A stretch of 64,000 bases of DNA from Lachnospiraceae bacterium (GTDB taxonomy: Bacteria > Bacillota > Clostridia > Lachnospirales > Lachnospiraceae): contig JAUNGI010000003.1 of NCBI GenBank assembly GCA_030524525.1, positions 1 to 64,000 on the forward strand. The letters are read 5' to 3'. The notes under the pieces are model-generated. The model did no database searches, was not told the DNA's origin, and was given only the letters and a program-made list of their open reading frames with translations. Numbering within the stretch: the stretch's first letter is position 1; each line of letters opens with the position of its first letter. The position numbers and the translations under genes were made by a program. Of the stretch, positions 32,315-40,867 are shown piece after piece.

Positions 32315-32464
32315 ACGGGCGGAAGCAAACTGCCGTGATCGGAGCAGGTCACGCCGGATGCGAAGCGAGAGAAAACGTGTGAACGGGCGGAAGCAAACTG
32401 CCGTGATCGGAGCAGGTCACGCCGAATGCGAAGCGAGGGAAAACGCGTGAACGGGCGGAAGCAA
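32311..32464 (+). repeat. 68-bp tandem repeat (two units plus partial third)
   Basis: Units starting GTGAACGGGCGG are at 32311, 32379 and 32447, exactly 68 bp apart. Units 1 and 2 are nearly identical; the third stops after about 18 bases. The flank before unit 1 (end of the YhhQ gene) also resembles the unit end, suggesting duplication by slippage or unequal exchange. No gene lies in 32,315-32,526. Confidence 0.85.
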
Positions 32465-32526
32465 GCCGGGAAAACGGCAGTGCAGGACGAACGAAAACGC
32501 TGCGGAAGACGGAAAGGAGAAGCGGC

Positions 32527-33210
32527 ATGGAGCTAAAGACGATCGGCACGATCCATACGGATTTTGCGGAAAAGTTCGGCATTCCGAGACAGAGCGGACT
32601 GGTGGAGGAATTGCGGGGGACGATCGTTATGGAAAAGGAATATCGGAACCCGGATGCGTTTCGGGGGCTGGAGGAATATTCCCACATCTGGCTTTTGTGG
32701 CAGTTCAGCCGGGCGGAAGCCCGACCGGCGGCGGTGACGGTACGTCCGCCTCGGCTCGGCGGAAATCAGCGGAGGGGCGTGTTTGCGACCCGCTCGCCGT
32801 TTCGACCGAACGGCATCGGGCTGTCCTGCGTCCGTCTGGTGTCGATCGAACAGGATCGGCAGCTGGGACCGGTGCTGCATGTGGCGGGCGCGGATCTGCT
32901 GGACGGCACGCCGATCTACGACATCAAACCCTATCTGCCCTATACCGACGCGCATCCCGACGCTGCGGGCGGCTTTGCGGAGCGGGTTCAGGGCCATTCC
33001 CTGCGGGTGGAATGCCCTGCGGAGCTGCTGAAAAAAGTGGCGGCGGACAAGCAAAAGGCGCTGCTCGGCGTACTTGCGCAGGACCCCCGCCCCGCCTATC
33101 AGGAGGATCCGAACCGGGAATACGGTCTGAGCTTTGCCGGGTATCAGCTCCGGTTCCGCGTGGACGGCGACTGTCTGTTTGTGCTGTCGCTGTCGTCGGA
33201 TAGGGTCTGA
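32527..33210 (+). CDS. trmO: tRNA (N6-threonylcarbamoyladenosine37-N6)-methyltransferase TrmO (TsaA family)
   Basis: 227 residues. Family pattern: IGTIHTDFAEKFGIPRQSG at the start, LEEYSHIWLLWQFS, GVFATRSPFRPNGIGLS (SAM-binding block), LLDGTPIYDIKPYLPYTDA and a C-terminal half with LAQDPRPAYQEDP. It methylates t6A37 of certain tRNAs. GAAAGGAGA precedes the ATG. The 3' end overlaps the convergent AraC-type regulator gene by about 67 bp. Confidence 0.9.
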   Translation: MELKTIGTIHTDFAEKFGIPRQSGLVEELRGTIVMEKEYRNPDAFRGLEEYSHIWLLWQFSRAEARPAAVTVRPPRLGGNQRRGVFATRSPFRPNGIGLSCVRLVSIEQDRQLGPVLHVAGADLLDGTPIYDIKPYLPYTDAHPDAAGGFAERVQGHSLRVECPAELLKKVAADKQKALLGVLAQDPRPAYQEDPNREYGLSFAGYQLRFRVDGDCLFVLSLSSDRV

Positions 33211-34097
33211 CTTTCCTGAGAGCGTCGGAGCGCATTGGCTCTTTCCCGAAACTCCGTCGGCGTGCAGCCCACCGTGCGCATAAAATTCCGGTTGAAATTG
33301 CTCAGATTTCCGAAGCCGGTTTCCATGGAGATGGCGGCGACGGTCATATTGGAGGAAAGCAGGAGCGCGCAGCTTTGCCGGATCCGGTATTCCTGCAAAT
33401 ACGGAATGGCGGACATGTGCATTTCCTTCTGGAACAGGAAGCTGAAGCGGCTGACGCTCAGGGAGCACTGCTCTGCCAGCTCGGCGACCGTGATGGGGCT
33501 GCGGTAGCGCTCGCGGATGTAGTGGATGGCGGGCTGTATGCGGTCGTAGTCGGGATTGCCCGTCGCCGACGGGCGGGCGTGCAGATACATATAATGCCAG
33601 ATCTCCAGCAGCTTCCCGCGGACCAGCAGATCGCAGTCTCTCTGAGGAAGGTCCCGATAACGCGTGACTTCCAGCATCAGCCGGCAGACCTCTCCCTGCC
33701 AGTCGTTTTGAGGAGAGAAGTGTTCCGGAAAGCGGAGCGTTCCCTTTTCCAGCGGCGTCAGATAGGTCTCCTCCAAAACCCGGTTGTTGTTTAGGCACAG
33801 CGCCGAAAGCTGAAAGACCAGAGCAAGGAAATGACAGTGCGGACTTTCCAGCGTGTACGCCGCGTGCAGCGTATAGGGCGGCACGAAAATAACGTCTCCG
33901 GCATGCGCCGCATAGCTTCGGTCATCAACGCAGACGAGCGCGTCTCCCTCAAGGAGAAGCAGCAGCTCCGCCTCCGGATGCCAGTGCAGATAGAGCATGA
34001 GCTGTTCTTCGTTCGTCGCCCTTGCGTCGTGGATGGCAAAGGGATAGCGGTAGCTGCCGTGGATCACGGTGTCTTTCAGGGCTGTGGGCAGATGCAT
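33144..34097 (-). CDS. AraC-family transcriptional regulator with cupin sensor domain
   Basis: 317 residues. N-terminal cupin (about 15-110: LHWHPEAELLLLLEG, GDVIFVPPYTLHAAY), then two AraC-type helix-turn-helix motifs (about 190-290: SPITVAELAEQCSLSVSRFSFLFQKE and NMTVAAISMETGFGNLSNFNRNF). The extended C-terminus is Ser/Arg-rich and overlaps trmO on the other strand. It probably senses a sugar or small metabolite. It is divergent from the unknown gene at 34300; the region 34098-34299 holds AT-rich likely promoters and a hairpin. Confidence 0.85.
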   Translation of the reverse strand: MHLPTALKDTVIHGSYRYPFAIHDARATNEEQLMLYLHWHPEAELLLLLEGDALVCVDDRSYAAHAGDVIFVPPYTLHAAYTLESPHCHFLALVFQLSALCLNNNRVLEETYLTPLEKGTLRFPEHFSPQNDWQGEVCRLMLEVTRYRDLPQRDCDLLVRGKLLEIWHYMYLHARPSATGNPDYDRIQPAIHYIRERYRSPITVAELAEQCSLSVSRFSFLFQKEMHMSAIPYLQEYRIRQSCALLLSSNMTVAAISMETGFGNLSNFNRNFMRTVGCTPTEFRERANALRRSQESQTLSDDSDSTNRQSPSTRNRS

Positions 34098-34182
34098 AAA
34101 AAACCTCTTTTCTTTGGTTCGGGAACCTTCATAGTAATATCATATCATATGAGAAGAAAATTTCAATAGCGGAATTTCGACG

Positions 34183-34206
34183 GGAAGCAAGGGAGGCTTC
34201 CTTTTT
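34183..34206 (+). terminator. Terminator-like hairpin between divergent genes
   Basis: GGAAGC (34183-34188) pairs with GCTTCC (34196-34201), followed by TTTTT. It lies in the leader of the + strand gene at 34300, so it could be an attenuator. Confidence 0.45.
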
Positions 34207-34299
34207 CTCTGCCCGTGCCCTTTGCGAGGTACTAGCCCCGCGCTCTCGCGAATATCCATAGGATATGCAGACATGCAAATAAAGAAAGCGAGGGAAAAT

Positions 34300-35241
34300 A
34301 TGAGACAGCCGATCTATTATGCCAACGGAGCCTTTGTCAAGGGAAGAAGACCGGAGTTCAGCAGCGAGCTCCTAAAAGCGCTTCCGGTCAGAACGGGCGA
34401 GGCGCGATGCCACAGCGTCAGCTACGAAACGATCAACATGGGGATCGTGAACGCCTTGAATTATTATCTGCATTACGTCGATTTTTACGGTGCGCAGGGA
34501 AGCTTGCAGGATTACTACGAGGGCATTTGGGTGCAGACCCTCGCCTTTGCGGCGGGGATGATCTGCAGCGTGGAGGGCTGTATCCTTCCGGATGACCTGC
34601 TGCAGGCCTATCTGCAATATAAATACGGAGAAGGCGATCAGGCGGAGCAGCTGGATGTTTTCAATAGAGGTCTGATCGAATTTGCGGGCTGTATGGAGGC
34701 TCCGATCAACGGAACGTTTTTGCGGCTGCAGGAGGCGTTAAGTCATTTGGAATCCGTATCGGAAGACGGGTTTCTTGCGTCGCTTGCCGAAATCGCCGGC
34801 GAGCTTGTAGGGGCGCTGAACAGCTGTAAAAACAATTTGCGGGCGGGGGACGCAAGATGGAATTCGTCCATCCAGAGCGCTTTTGACGCCGCCGAGTATC
34901 GGGTGGAAACGCGCAGGCTTTCCGTGGGAACGGAAGATGGCGAGGAGGAGGTGCAGGTCATTGTTTTGAACAACGAAGCCGATTCGATCCGGCTGTCCAA
35001 TCTGCTGCATCTTACGCTTGGAAAGGACCCGAACGTGGACAATACAAGCGACGCCCTGACCGTGATCAAAGCGATCAACGGAAAGGGGGAAAGCTTTTTC
35101 TACAGCAGCAGCAACCGCAAAAAGGACTTTTTGCGCAATGGAGAGGTTCAGCCCTGCGACTGTCCCGTATTGTATACGGATTATTTTGTGAGAGACGCGC
35201 AGGGCGATCCGTCGGAACGGCTCTTGGAACTGTATGATTAA
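34300..35241 (+). CDS. Conserved-looking protein of unknown function
   Basis: 313 residues, ATG 34300 preceded by GCGAGGGA. No signal peptide or membrane segment and no domain I recognise. Mixed helical composition with two Cys-containing helices near residues 87-96 (FAAGMICSVEGCILPDD). A polar C-terminal half contains the beta stretch EEEVQVIVLNNEADSIRLSNLLHL and GKGESFFYSSSNRKKDFLRNG. It is divergent from the AraC gene, which may control it, and precedes an ABC transporter by about 100 bp. I cannot assign a function. Confidence 0.6.
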   Translation: MRQPIYYANGAFVKGRRPEFSSELLKALPVRTGEARCHSVSYETINMGIVNALNYYLHYVDFYGAQGSLQDYYEGIWVQTLAFAAGMICSVEGCILPDDLLQAYLQYKYGEGDQAEQLDVFNRGLIEFAGCMEAPINGTFLRLQEALSHLESVSEDGFLASLAEIAGELVGALNSCKNNLRAGDARWNSSIQSAFDAAEYRVETRRLSVGTEDGEEEVQVIVLNNEADSIRLSNLLHLTLGKDPNVDNTSDALTVIKAINGKGESFFYSSSNRKKDFLRNGEVQPCDCPVLYTDYFVRDAQGDPSERLLELYD

Positions 35242-35339
35242 AACGCCGCTTCCGCTTGGATTCTTCCGGCTATACAAAAGAGAAAAAATGTGCTACCATA
35301 GACCGCAAAGAACGCAGCGGTTCTTTTGGGAGGCATGGC

Positions 35340-36272
35340 ATGAACCACATCATTGAAGTGAACGGGCTGCAAAAATCCTACGGCGCGGTTTCCGCTCTGC
35401 GGGACGTCAGCTTTTATGTAGAAGAAGGAAAGATGTTTGCCCTTCTTGGCCCGGACGGGGCGGGAAAGAGTACGACCATCGACATTCTGTCCACGTTTTT
35501 GAAACCGGACGCGGGGACGGTGCGCCTCGCCGGGCATGTGCTCGGCAAGGAGGACAACGCCATTCGCAAGCTGATCGGGACGGTCTTTCAGGAGGGCGTG
35601 CTGGACGCCGGTCTGACCGTGGAGGAAAACCTCCGATATCGCGGGGCGCTTTACGGTCTGCGGGGAGGCATGCTGCAAAAGACCGTAAAAAGCGCAATGG
35701 CGGTGGTTGGGCTGGAGGCGATGGAAAAGCGCAGATACGGGCAGCTTTCGGGCGGACAGCGCCGCCGCTGCGATATTGCCCGGGCGCTCGTACATACGCC
35801 CCGCGTCCTGATCTTGGACGAACCGACGACGGGGCTCGATCCGCAAAGCCGGAATCATGTGTGGAATACGATCAAAAAGCTGCAGTGCGTGACCGGAATG
35901 ACCGTATTCGTAACGACGCATTATATGGAGGAGGCGGAGGAAGCGGATTACGTCATGCTGCTTGACGGCGGAACGATCGTCGCGCGGGGGACTCCGGGAG
36001 ATCTGCGGAAGCGCTATGCGAACGACTGGCTTCTGCTGGTGCCGAAGGATGCCGCCCGCTTGGAGAGCCTGCTGCGGGAGGAGGGGCTCTCTTGGCGGCA
36101 GGAGAACGGAGCCTTGCGCGTCGGGCTGACCGATTCGACGGAGGCGATCCCGCTTTTGAACCGTCTCGCCCCGGAGCTCGCCTCGTTTCAGGTCATTGCC
36201 GGAACGATGGAGGACGCGTTTCTGGCGATCACCGGGCCGCGGCAGGAGGAAGGGGGACGGAAGCGTGTTTAA
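35340..36272 (+). CDS. ABC transporter ATP-binding protein (ABC-2 exporter)
   Basis: 310 residues. Walker A GPDGAGKST (about 38-46), signature LSGGQRRRCDIARALVHTP, Walker B LILDEPTTGLDP and H-loop FVTTHYMEEAEEADYV, with the C-terminal extension of CcmA/NatA-type drug exporters. ATG 35340 follows GGGAGG; the frame upstream lacks a ribosome site. The permease gene overlaps its 3' end by 8 bp, giving a two-gene exporter, probably for a drug, lantibiotic or similar amphiphile. Confidence 0.9.
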   Translation: MNHIIEVNGLQKSYGAVSALRDVSFYVEEGKMFALLGPDGAGKSTTIDILSTFLKPDAGTVRLAGHVLGKEDNAIRKLIGTVFQEGVLDAGLTVEENLRYRGALYGLRGGMLQKTVKSAMAVVGLEAMEKRRYGQLSGGQRRRCDIARALVHTPRVLILDEPTTGLDPQSRNHVWNTIKKLQCVTGMTVFVTTHYMEEAEEADYVMLLDGGTIVARGTPGDLRKRYANDWLLLVPKDAARLESLLREEGLSWRQENGALRVGLTDSTEAIPLLNRLAPELASFQVIAGTMEDAFLAITGPRQEEGGRKRV

Positions 36273-37119
36273 TTTTACAAAACGAAATTTGAAGGTGTTT
36301 TTCCGCGACCGCTCCACCGTTCTGTTTTCGCTTCTGGGGCCGTTTGTCGTTATCGGCCTATACATGCTGTTTCTGGGCGATCTCTGGGGAGGCAGCTACC
36401 GTTCGTCGGGCGTTTCCGGAGAAATGATGGACGCGTGGATGCTGGCGGGAATGCTGGCGGTGACCTCGGTCACGACCTCCATGGGGGCCTTCGGCACGAT
36501 GATCGCGGATCGGAGCCGGAAGATCCACAAGGATTTTTACTGCGCGCCGGTGCGTCAGCAGGACGTGGCGGCGGGGTATGTCCTCTCCACGTATTTGATC
36601 GGTCTGATCCTCTCGTTCGGAACGCTGGTGCTGGCGCAGCTCTATATGCTCCTGAACGGCGGACATTTTCTGCCGATGCGGACGGTGGGGAGGGTGCTGC
36701 TTCTGCTGATGCTCATCGTCTTTGCCAATTCCGCGCTGATGTTTTTCGTCACGACGCTTCTGCGGAGCGAGCACGCGTTCACGACTGTGAGTACGGTCAT
36801 CGGCATGCTGATCGGCTTTCTGACCGGCACCTTCGTTCCGGTCGGGCTGCTTCCGGACTACGCGCAGTGGCTGGTCAAGCTCTTCCCGCCGTCCCATGCG
36901 GCAAGCCTGCTGCGCAGCGCGATCATGGAGCCTTATTTGCTGGAGCTTGAGCCGGAGACAGGAGTAGAATCCGTAAGCCGCTTAAAGCAGGAGCTTGGCG
37001 TCGGCCTGTCCTTCGGGAGCTGGGAGATGCCGTCGGGCGGGAATCTGCTCGTGCTTCTGGGTACGGGCGTCGTCTTTCTGCTGCTTGCCGGAGGCATGCT
37101 TTCCAGAAAGCAGAGATAG
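36265..37119 (+). CDS. ABC-2 type transporter permease
   Basis: 284 residues, GTG start (36265) inside the end of the ATPase gene, with GGAGGAAGGG upstream. Six membrane segments: TVLFSLLGPFVVIGLYMLFL, MLAGMLAVTSVTTSMGAFG, ILSFGTLVLAQLY, VLLLLMLIVFANSALMFFVTTL, a block containing LIGFLTGTFVPVGLLPDY (ABC2 motif), and a C-terminal helix. It pairs with the preceding ATPase. Substrate unknown. Confidence 0.85.
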   Translation: MFNFTKRNLKVFFRDRSTVLFSLLGPFVVIGLYMLFLGDLWGGSYRSSGVSGEMMDAWMLAGMLAVTSVTTSMGAFGTMIADRSRKIHKDFYCAPVRQQDVAAGYVLSTYLIGLILSFGTLVLAQLYMLLNGGHFLPMRTVGRVLLLLMLIVFANSALMFFVTTLLRSEHAFTTVSTVIGMLIGFLTGTFVPVGLLPDYAQWLVKLFPPSHAASLLRSAIMEPYLLELEPETGVESVSRLKQELGVGLSFGSWEMPSGGNLLVLLGTGVVFLLLAGGMLSRKQR

Positions 37120-37186
37120 CGCAAAAAAGAAGAAAAGAAAGTACAGGAATGGTAAGGAAAAGACATTGTACTTTTCGGGAAGAAAA

Positions 37187-37218
37187 GGTAGGATTTCGAC
37201 AGAATTCCTACCTTTTTT
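37187..37218 (+). terminator. Terminator/attenuator in the leader of the ABC exporter pair
   Basis: GGTAGGA (37187-37193) pairs with TCCTACC (37206-37212), followed by TTTTTT. It lies only 15 bases before the ATG of the next gene. It may end the upstream ABC-2 operon or act as an attenuator. A second palindrome (AAAGTAC...GTACTTT, 37138-37174) lies just before it. Confidence 0.7.
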
Positions 37219-37233
37219 CTTTGGAGGCATTTT

Positions 37234-39030
37234 ATGGTACAGGAGAAGAAGATCAAGGAAGCGGCGGCTTCCTCACGCTGTCTGCAATGGCTTTTTGCAA
37301 ATCTGTCCGGCTATGGGGCGCTGTATGTCTTGGGCATAATTCTGACCATTGTATATAATGGTATGCAGCTGACCGTACCGATTTTCAGCCAGAAGATCGT
37401 CGATCTGTTTTTGTCGGGAGAGGAGAGCGCCGTTACCAATCTGGAGCAGCACAAGGACTGGCTGCTCTGGCTTCTGGTCGGAATGGTGGGCTTGACCTTT
37501 CTGCGGACGTTTCTCGTATATCATACCTGTATGATCTTTGAACGGGTGTCGCAGGGAATGCTTTACCGCATCCGGAACCGTCTGTTCCGGAAGATCCTGA
37601 ATCAGGATATGGGCTTTTACGACCGTTACCGGACCGGCGACCTGATGACGCGCCTGACCGGAGATCTGGACGCGGTGCGGCACATGGTGGCTTGGGTCGT
37701 TCGGACGGTGGTCGAATGCGTTTCCCTGCTGTTGTCCGCCTCGATCTATTTTATCTATCTCGATCCGATCATGGCCGTCAGCATTCTGGCGCTTAGCCCG
37801 CTGATCTTTTTTGTAACGCTTGCGTTCAAGCGTCAGGTGGCGCCGATGCACCAACGGCTTCGGGAGCGGATGTCGGAGCTGAACACGGCGGCGCAGGAAA
37901 ACATCTCCGGAAATCGGGTCGTCAAGGCGTTTGCAAGAGAGCAGTATGAAATCGAACGCTTTCGGAAGCGGAACGAGGAGTATTCCGAGGCGCGCAAGGA
38001 AACGTCGCTGCTGTGGCTGAAGTACTATCCGGTCATCGAGATGTGCGCGGATGCGCTTCCGGTCATTTTGATGGTGCTGGGGGGCTTTTTCCTGATGCGC
38101 GGACGGCTGAGCTTCGGCGAATATGTGGCGTATTCCGGCTTGCTCTGGACGGTCGCCAACCCGATGCGGAACCTCGGAAATATCATTAACGAGTTTCAGC
38201 GCTTCCACTCCGCCGCGCAGAAGGTCATGGAGCTGGACGCGGCGGAGCCGACCATCGTGACCGCCGCGCCGTCCGGGACGGAGGAGCCGCTGCGCGGACG
38301 CGTGGAATTCCGGAACGTATCCTTCGCCTACGGAGAGCGGGAGGTGCTGCACCGCGTGGATTTGACGATCGAGGCGGGACAGACCGTGGCGATCATGGGC
38401 GAGACCGGAAGCGGCAAAACGTCGCTGATCCAGCTGATCCCCCGCTTCTACGACCCGCAGGAGGGCGAGGTGCTGGTGGACGGGAAAAACGTGAAGGACT
38501 GGGAGCTGAAAAAGCTGCGCGGTCACATCGGCATGGCGACGCAGGACGTTCTGCTGTTTTCCGACAGCATCGACGGCAACATCGCGTACGGCAATTCCAA
38601 AATGCCTGCCTCGCAGGTGGAGCAGTTCGCGGAAAGCGCGGCTGCGGCGGAATTTATCGAACGGATGCCCGACAAGTATGAGACGATCGTAGGAGAGCGG
38701 GGCGTGGGCCTGTCCGGCGGGCAGAAGCAGCGGATCAGTCTGGCGCGGGCGCTGGCGATCCGTCCGGCGATCCTGATCCTTGACGATACCACGTCGGCGG
38801 TGGATCTGGAGACGGAAAAGCACATTCAGGACAGCTTGTCCCATTTGGATTTCCCTTGTACGAAGATCATCATTGCGCAGCGGATCTCCTCCACAAAGGA
38901 CGCGGATCAGATCCTTGTGCTGGAGCACGGCAGGATCTCCGAGCAGGGGACGCACGCCGAGCTGCTGGCGAAAAAGGGCTATTATTATCAGGTGGCAATG
39001 CTGCAAAACGGAGGTGAGCAGGTTGGCTAG
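37234..39030 (+). CDS. ABC exporter half-transporter 1 (membrane plus ATPase)
   Basis: 598 residues. Six membrane helices (about 20-310, for example YVLGIILTIVYNGMQLTVPIFS), then the nucleotide-binding domain: Walker A GETGSGKTSLI, signature GLSGGQKQRISLARALA, Walker B ILILDDTTSAVDLET. The Asp in place of the catalytic Glu after Walker B (ILDD) marks a degenerate site, as in one half of heterodimeric exporters of the BmrC/TM287 type. The partner gene overlaps by 8 bases. Multidrug or lipid export is likely. Confidence 0.9.
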   Translation: MVQEKKIKEAAASSRCLQWLFANLSGYGALYVLGIILTIVYNGMQLTVPIFSQKIVDLFLSGEESAVTNLEQHKDWLLWLLVGMVGLTFLRTFLVYHTCMIFERVSQGMLYRIRNRLFRKILNQDMGFYDRYRTGDLMTRLTGDLDAVRHMVAWVVRTVVECVSLLLSASIYFIYLDPIMAVSILALSPLIFFVTLAFKRQVAPMHQRLRERMSELNTAAQENISGNRVVKAFAREQYEIERFRKRNEEYSEARKETSLLWLKYYPVIEMCADALPVILMVLGGFFLMRGRLSFGEYVAYSGLLWTVANPMRNLGNIINEFQRFHSAAQKVMELDAAEPTIVTAAPSGTEEPLRGRVEFRNVSFAYGEREVLHRVDLTIEAGQTVAIMGETGSGKTSLIQLIPRFYDPQEGEVLVDGKNVKDWELKKLRGHIGMATQDVLLFSDSIDGNIAYGNSKMPASQVEQFAESAAAAEFIERMPDKYETIVGERGVGLSGGQKQRISLARALAIRPAILILDDTTSAVDLETEKHIQDSLSHLDFPCTKIIIAQRISSTKDADQILVLEHGRISEQGTHAELLAKKGYYYQVAMLQNGGEQVG

Positions 39031-40810
39031 AAATACTTACGGACAGGATGAACGGCTGGAAACGCCTTTTGAGTTCCGGCATTTGCTCCGGGCGGGCGTA
39101 TATTTGAAGCGCTATCGCTTCCGGATGCTGGCGGCGCTTGTTTTGAGCGCGATCGCCGCAGCCACCGGGCTGCTTTCGCCCATGATCACGCAGAAGGCGC
39201 TGGACGACGTGATCCCGGCGGGGGATATGAAACGGCTTTGTTTTCTGGCGCTACTGCTGGTCGGCGTGTTTGCCGTCAGCATCGCCTTTTCCACGATCCG
39301 CTCCCGCATCATGACAAAGGTGGGGCAGGATATTATTTTTGATATCCGGTCGGATCTGTTCCGACATTTGCAGGAGCTGTCGTTCCAGTATTACGACGAC
39401 CGGCCCCACGGAAAGATCCTGATCCGGGTCGTCAACTATGTGAATTCGGTTTCCGACATGCTTTCCAACGGCATCATCAACGTGATCCTTGAGGTGCTGA
39501 ATATGCTGTTCATCGTTATTTTCATGCTGGCGACCGACGTGGGGCTTTCCCTCGTGGTGCTTGCCGGCGTTCCGGTGCTGATGGCGTTTATGATGTTCAT
39601 TAAAAAGCATCAGCGGCGGGCATGGCAGCAGGTGTCCAACAAAAACTCCAACCTGAACGCCTATCTTCAGGAAAATATCAGCGGAGCCAGAGTGACGCAG
39701 ATCTTTACGCGGGAGGAGGAAAACGCGGAGATCTTCGACGGGCTTTCGAAGGATTGTCAGGACGCGTGGCTCGAAGCGACGAAATATTCCAACCTGATCT
39801 GGCCGGGGATCGATAACGTATCGGTCTGGGTGCGGGCGGCGCTCTATATGGTCGCGCTGCTCTGGCTGGGGCCGGAGCGGGCGTCGGTGGGCGTCGTCGT
39901 TGCGATCAGCTCCTATGCGGCGCGGTTCTGGCAGCCGATCCTGAATCTGGGCAACCTGTTCAATACCTTCATCAACAATATCGCGTATCTGGAACGGATC
40001 TTCGAGACGCTGGACGAGCCGGTCACGGTCAAGGACAAGGAGGGAGCGGCGGAGCTTGCGCCGATCCGCGGCGCCGTCTCCTTCGAGGACGTCGGCTTTT
40101 CCTACGAGGAGGGCAAGGAGGTGCTTTCGCACGTCAGCTTTTCCGTCCGGCCGGGGGAGAGCATTGCGCTGGTGGGTCCCACCGGGGCGGGAAAAAGTAC
40201 GATCGTGAATCTGCTGTCGCGCTTTTATAACGTGGGGAGCGGGCGCGTCTGCGTGGACGGACAGGACATTTCGGAGGTAACGCTGCATTCTCTGCGTTCG
40301 CAGATGGGCATTATGATGCAGGACAGCTTTATTTTCAGCGGCACCATCGGCGACAACATCCGTTACGGGAAGCTGGACGCTTCGGAGGAGGAGATCGAGG
40401 CGGCGGCAAGGACCGTCTGCGCCGACGGCTTTATCCGAGCCATGGAGCAGGGCTATCAGACGGAGGTAAAGGAGCGCGGCTCCCTGCTTTCGCAGGGGCA
40501 GAAGCAGCTCATCTCCTTTGCCCGGACGCTGCTCAGCGACCCGCGCATCCTCATTCTGGACGAGGCGACGTCCAGCATCGACGTGCAGACCGAGCAGGCG
40601 CTGCAGCAGGGCATCGACGCAATGCTCAAGGGGCGCACCTCGTTTATTATCGCCCATCGGCTGAGTACGATCCGGAACTGCGACCGCATCTTCTATATCG
40701 ACCGGGGCGGCATTACGGAGAGCGGCAGCCACGAGGAGCTGATGGCGAAGCGGGGGGATTATTATAAGCTGTATACCGCCCAGCAGGAAAAAGTAGCGTT
40801 TCTTAATTGA
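39023..40810 (+). CDS. ABC exporter half-transporter 2 (membrane plus ATPase)
   Basis: 595 residues, TTG start (39023) with GGAGG 8 bases upstream and overlapping the first gene's stop. Six membrane helices, then Walker A GPTGAGKSTIV, signature LLSQGQKQLISFARTLL and Walker B ILILDEATSSIDVQT with the catalytic Glu. Together with the degenerate first half it forms a heterodimer. It shares no leader with carA except for a 57-bp gap holding carA's promoter. Confidence 0.9.
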   Translation: MARNTYGQDERLETPFEFRHLLRAGVYLKRYRFRMLAALVLSAIAAATGLLSPMITQKALDDVIPAGDMKRLCFLALLLVGVFAVSIAFSTIRSRIMTKVGQDIIFDIRSDLFRHLQELSFQYYDDRPHGKILIRVVNYVNSVSDMLSNGIINVILEVLNMLFIVIFMLATDVGLSLVVLAGVPVLMAFMMFIKKHQRRAWQQVSNKNSNLNAYLQENISGARVTQIFTREEENAEIFDGLSKDCQDAWLEATKYSNLIWPGIDNVSVWVRAALYMVALLWLGPERASVGVVVAISSYAARFWQPILNLGNLFNTFINNIAYLERIFETLDEPVTVKDKEGAAELAPIRGAVSFEDVGFSYEEGKEVLSHVSFSVRPGESIALVGPTGAGKSTIVNLLSRFYNVGSGRVCVDGQDISEVTLHSLRSQMGIMMQDSFIFSGTIGDNIRYGKLDASEEEIEAAARTVCADGFIRAMEQGYQTEVKERGSLLSQGQKQLISFARTLLSDPRILILDEATSSIDVQTEQALQQGIDAMLKGRTSFIIAHRLSTIRNCDRIFYIDRGGITESGSHEELMAKRGDYYKLYTAQQEKVAFLN

Positions 40811-40835
40811 CAAATGCCCTCCTTTGTTGTAGAAT
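40807..40835 (+). promoter_or_regulatory. Promoter of carA-carB/dapF
   Basis: TTGACA (40807-40812), 17-base spacer, TAGAAT (40830-40835). Predicted RNA start near 40842. The -35 box overlaps the stop codon of the upstream ABC gene (TAATTGACA). Confidence 0.75.
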
Positions 40836-40862
40836 CAATCGAATGCTAAGCGAAGGAGGGCA
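40815..40862 (+). promoter_or_regulatory. Inverted repeat that can mask the carA ribosome-binding site
   Basis: TGCCCTCCTT (40815-40824) is the exact complement of AAGGAGGGCA (40853-40862), the carA ribosome site. The first arm lies in the promoter spacer, so only read-through RNA from the ABC genes could form it, while RNA from carA's own promoter leaves the site open. Confidence 0.65.
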
Positions 40863-40867
40863 AAATC

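Noticed and set aside
37273..40813. Two long antisense frames over the ABC exporter genes
   Set aside because: Shadows of GC-rich coding DNA; the + strand genes carry all Walker and signature motifs.
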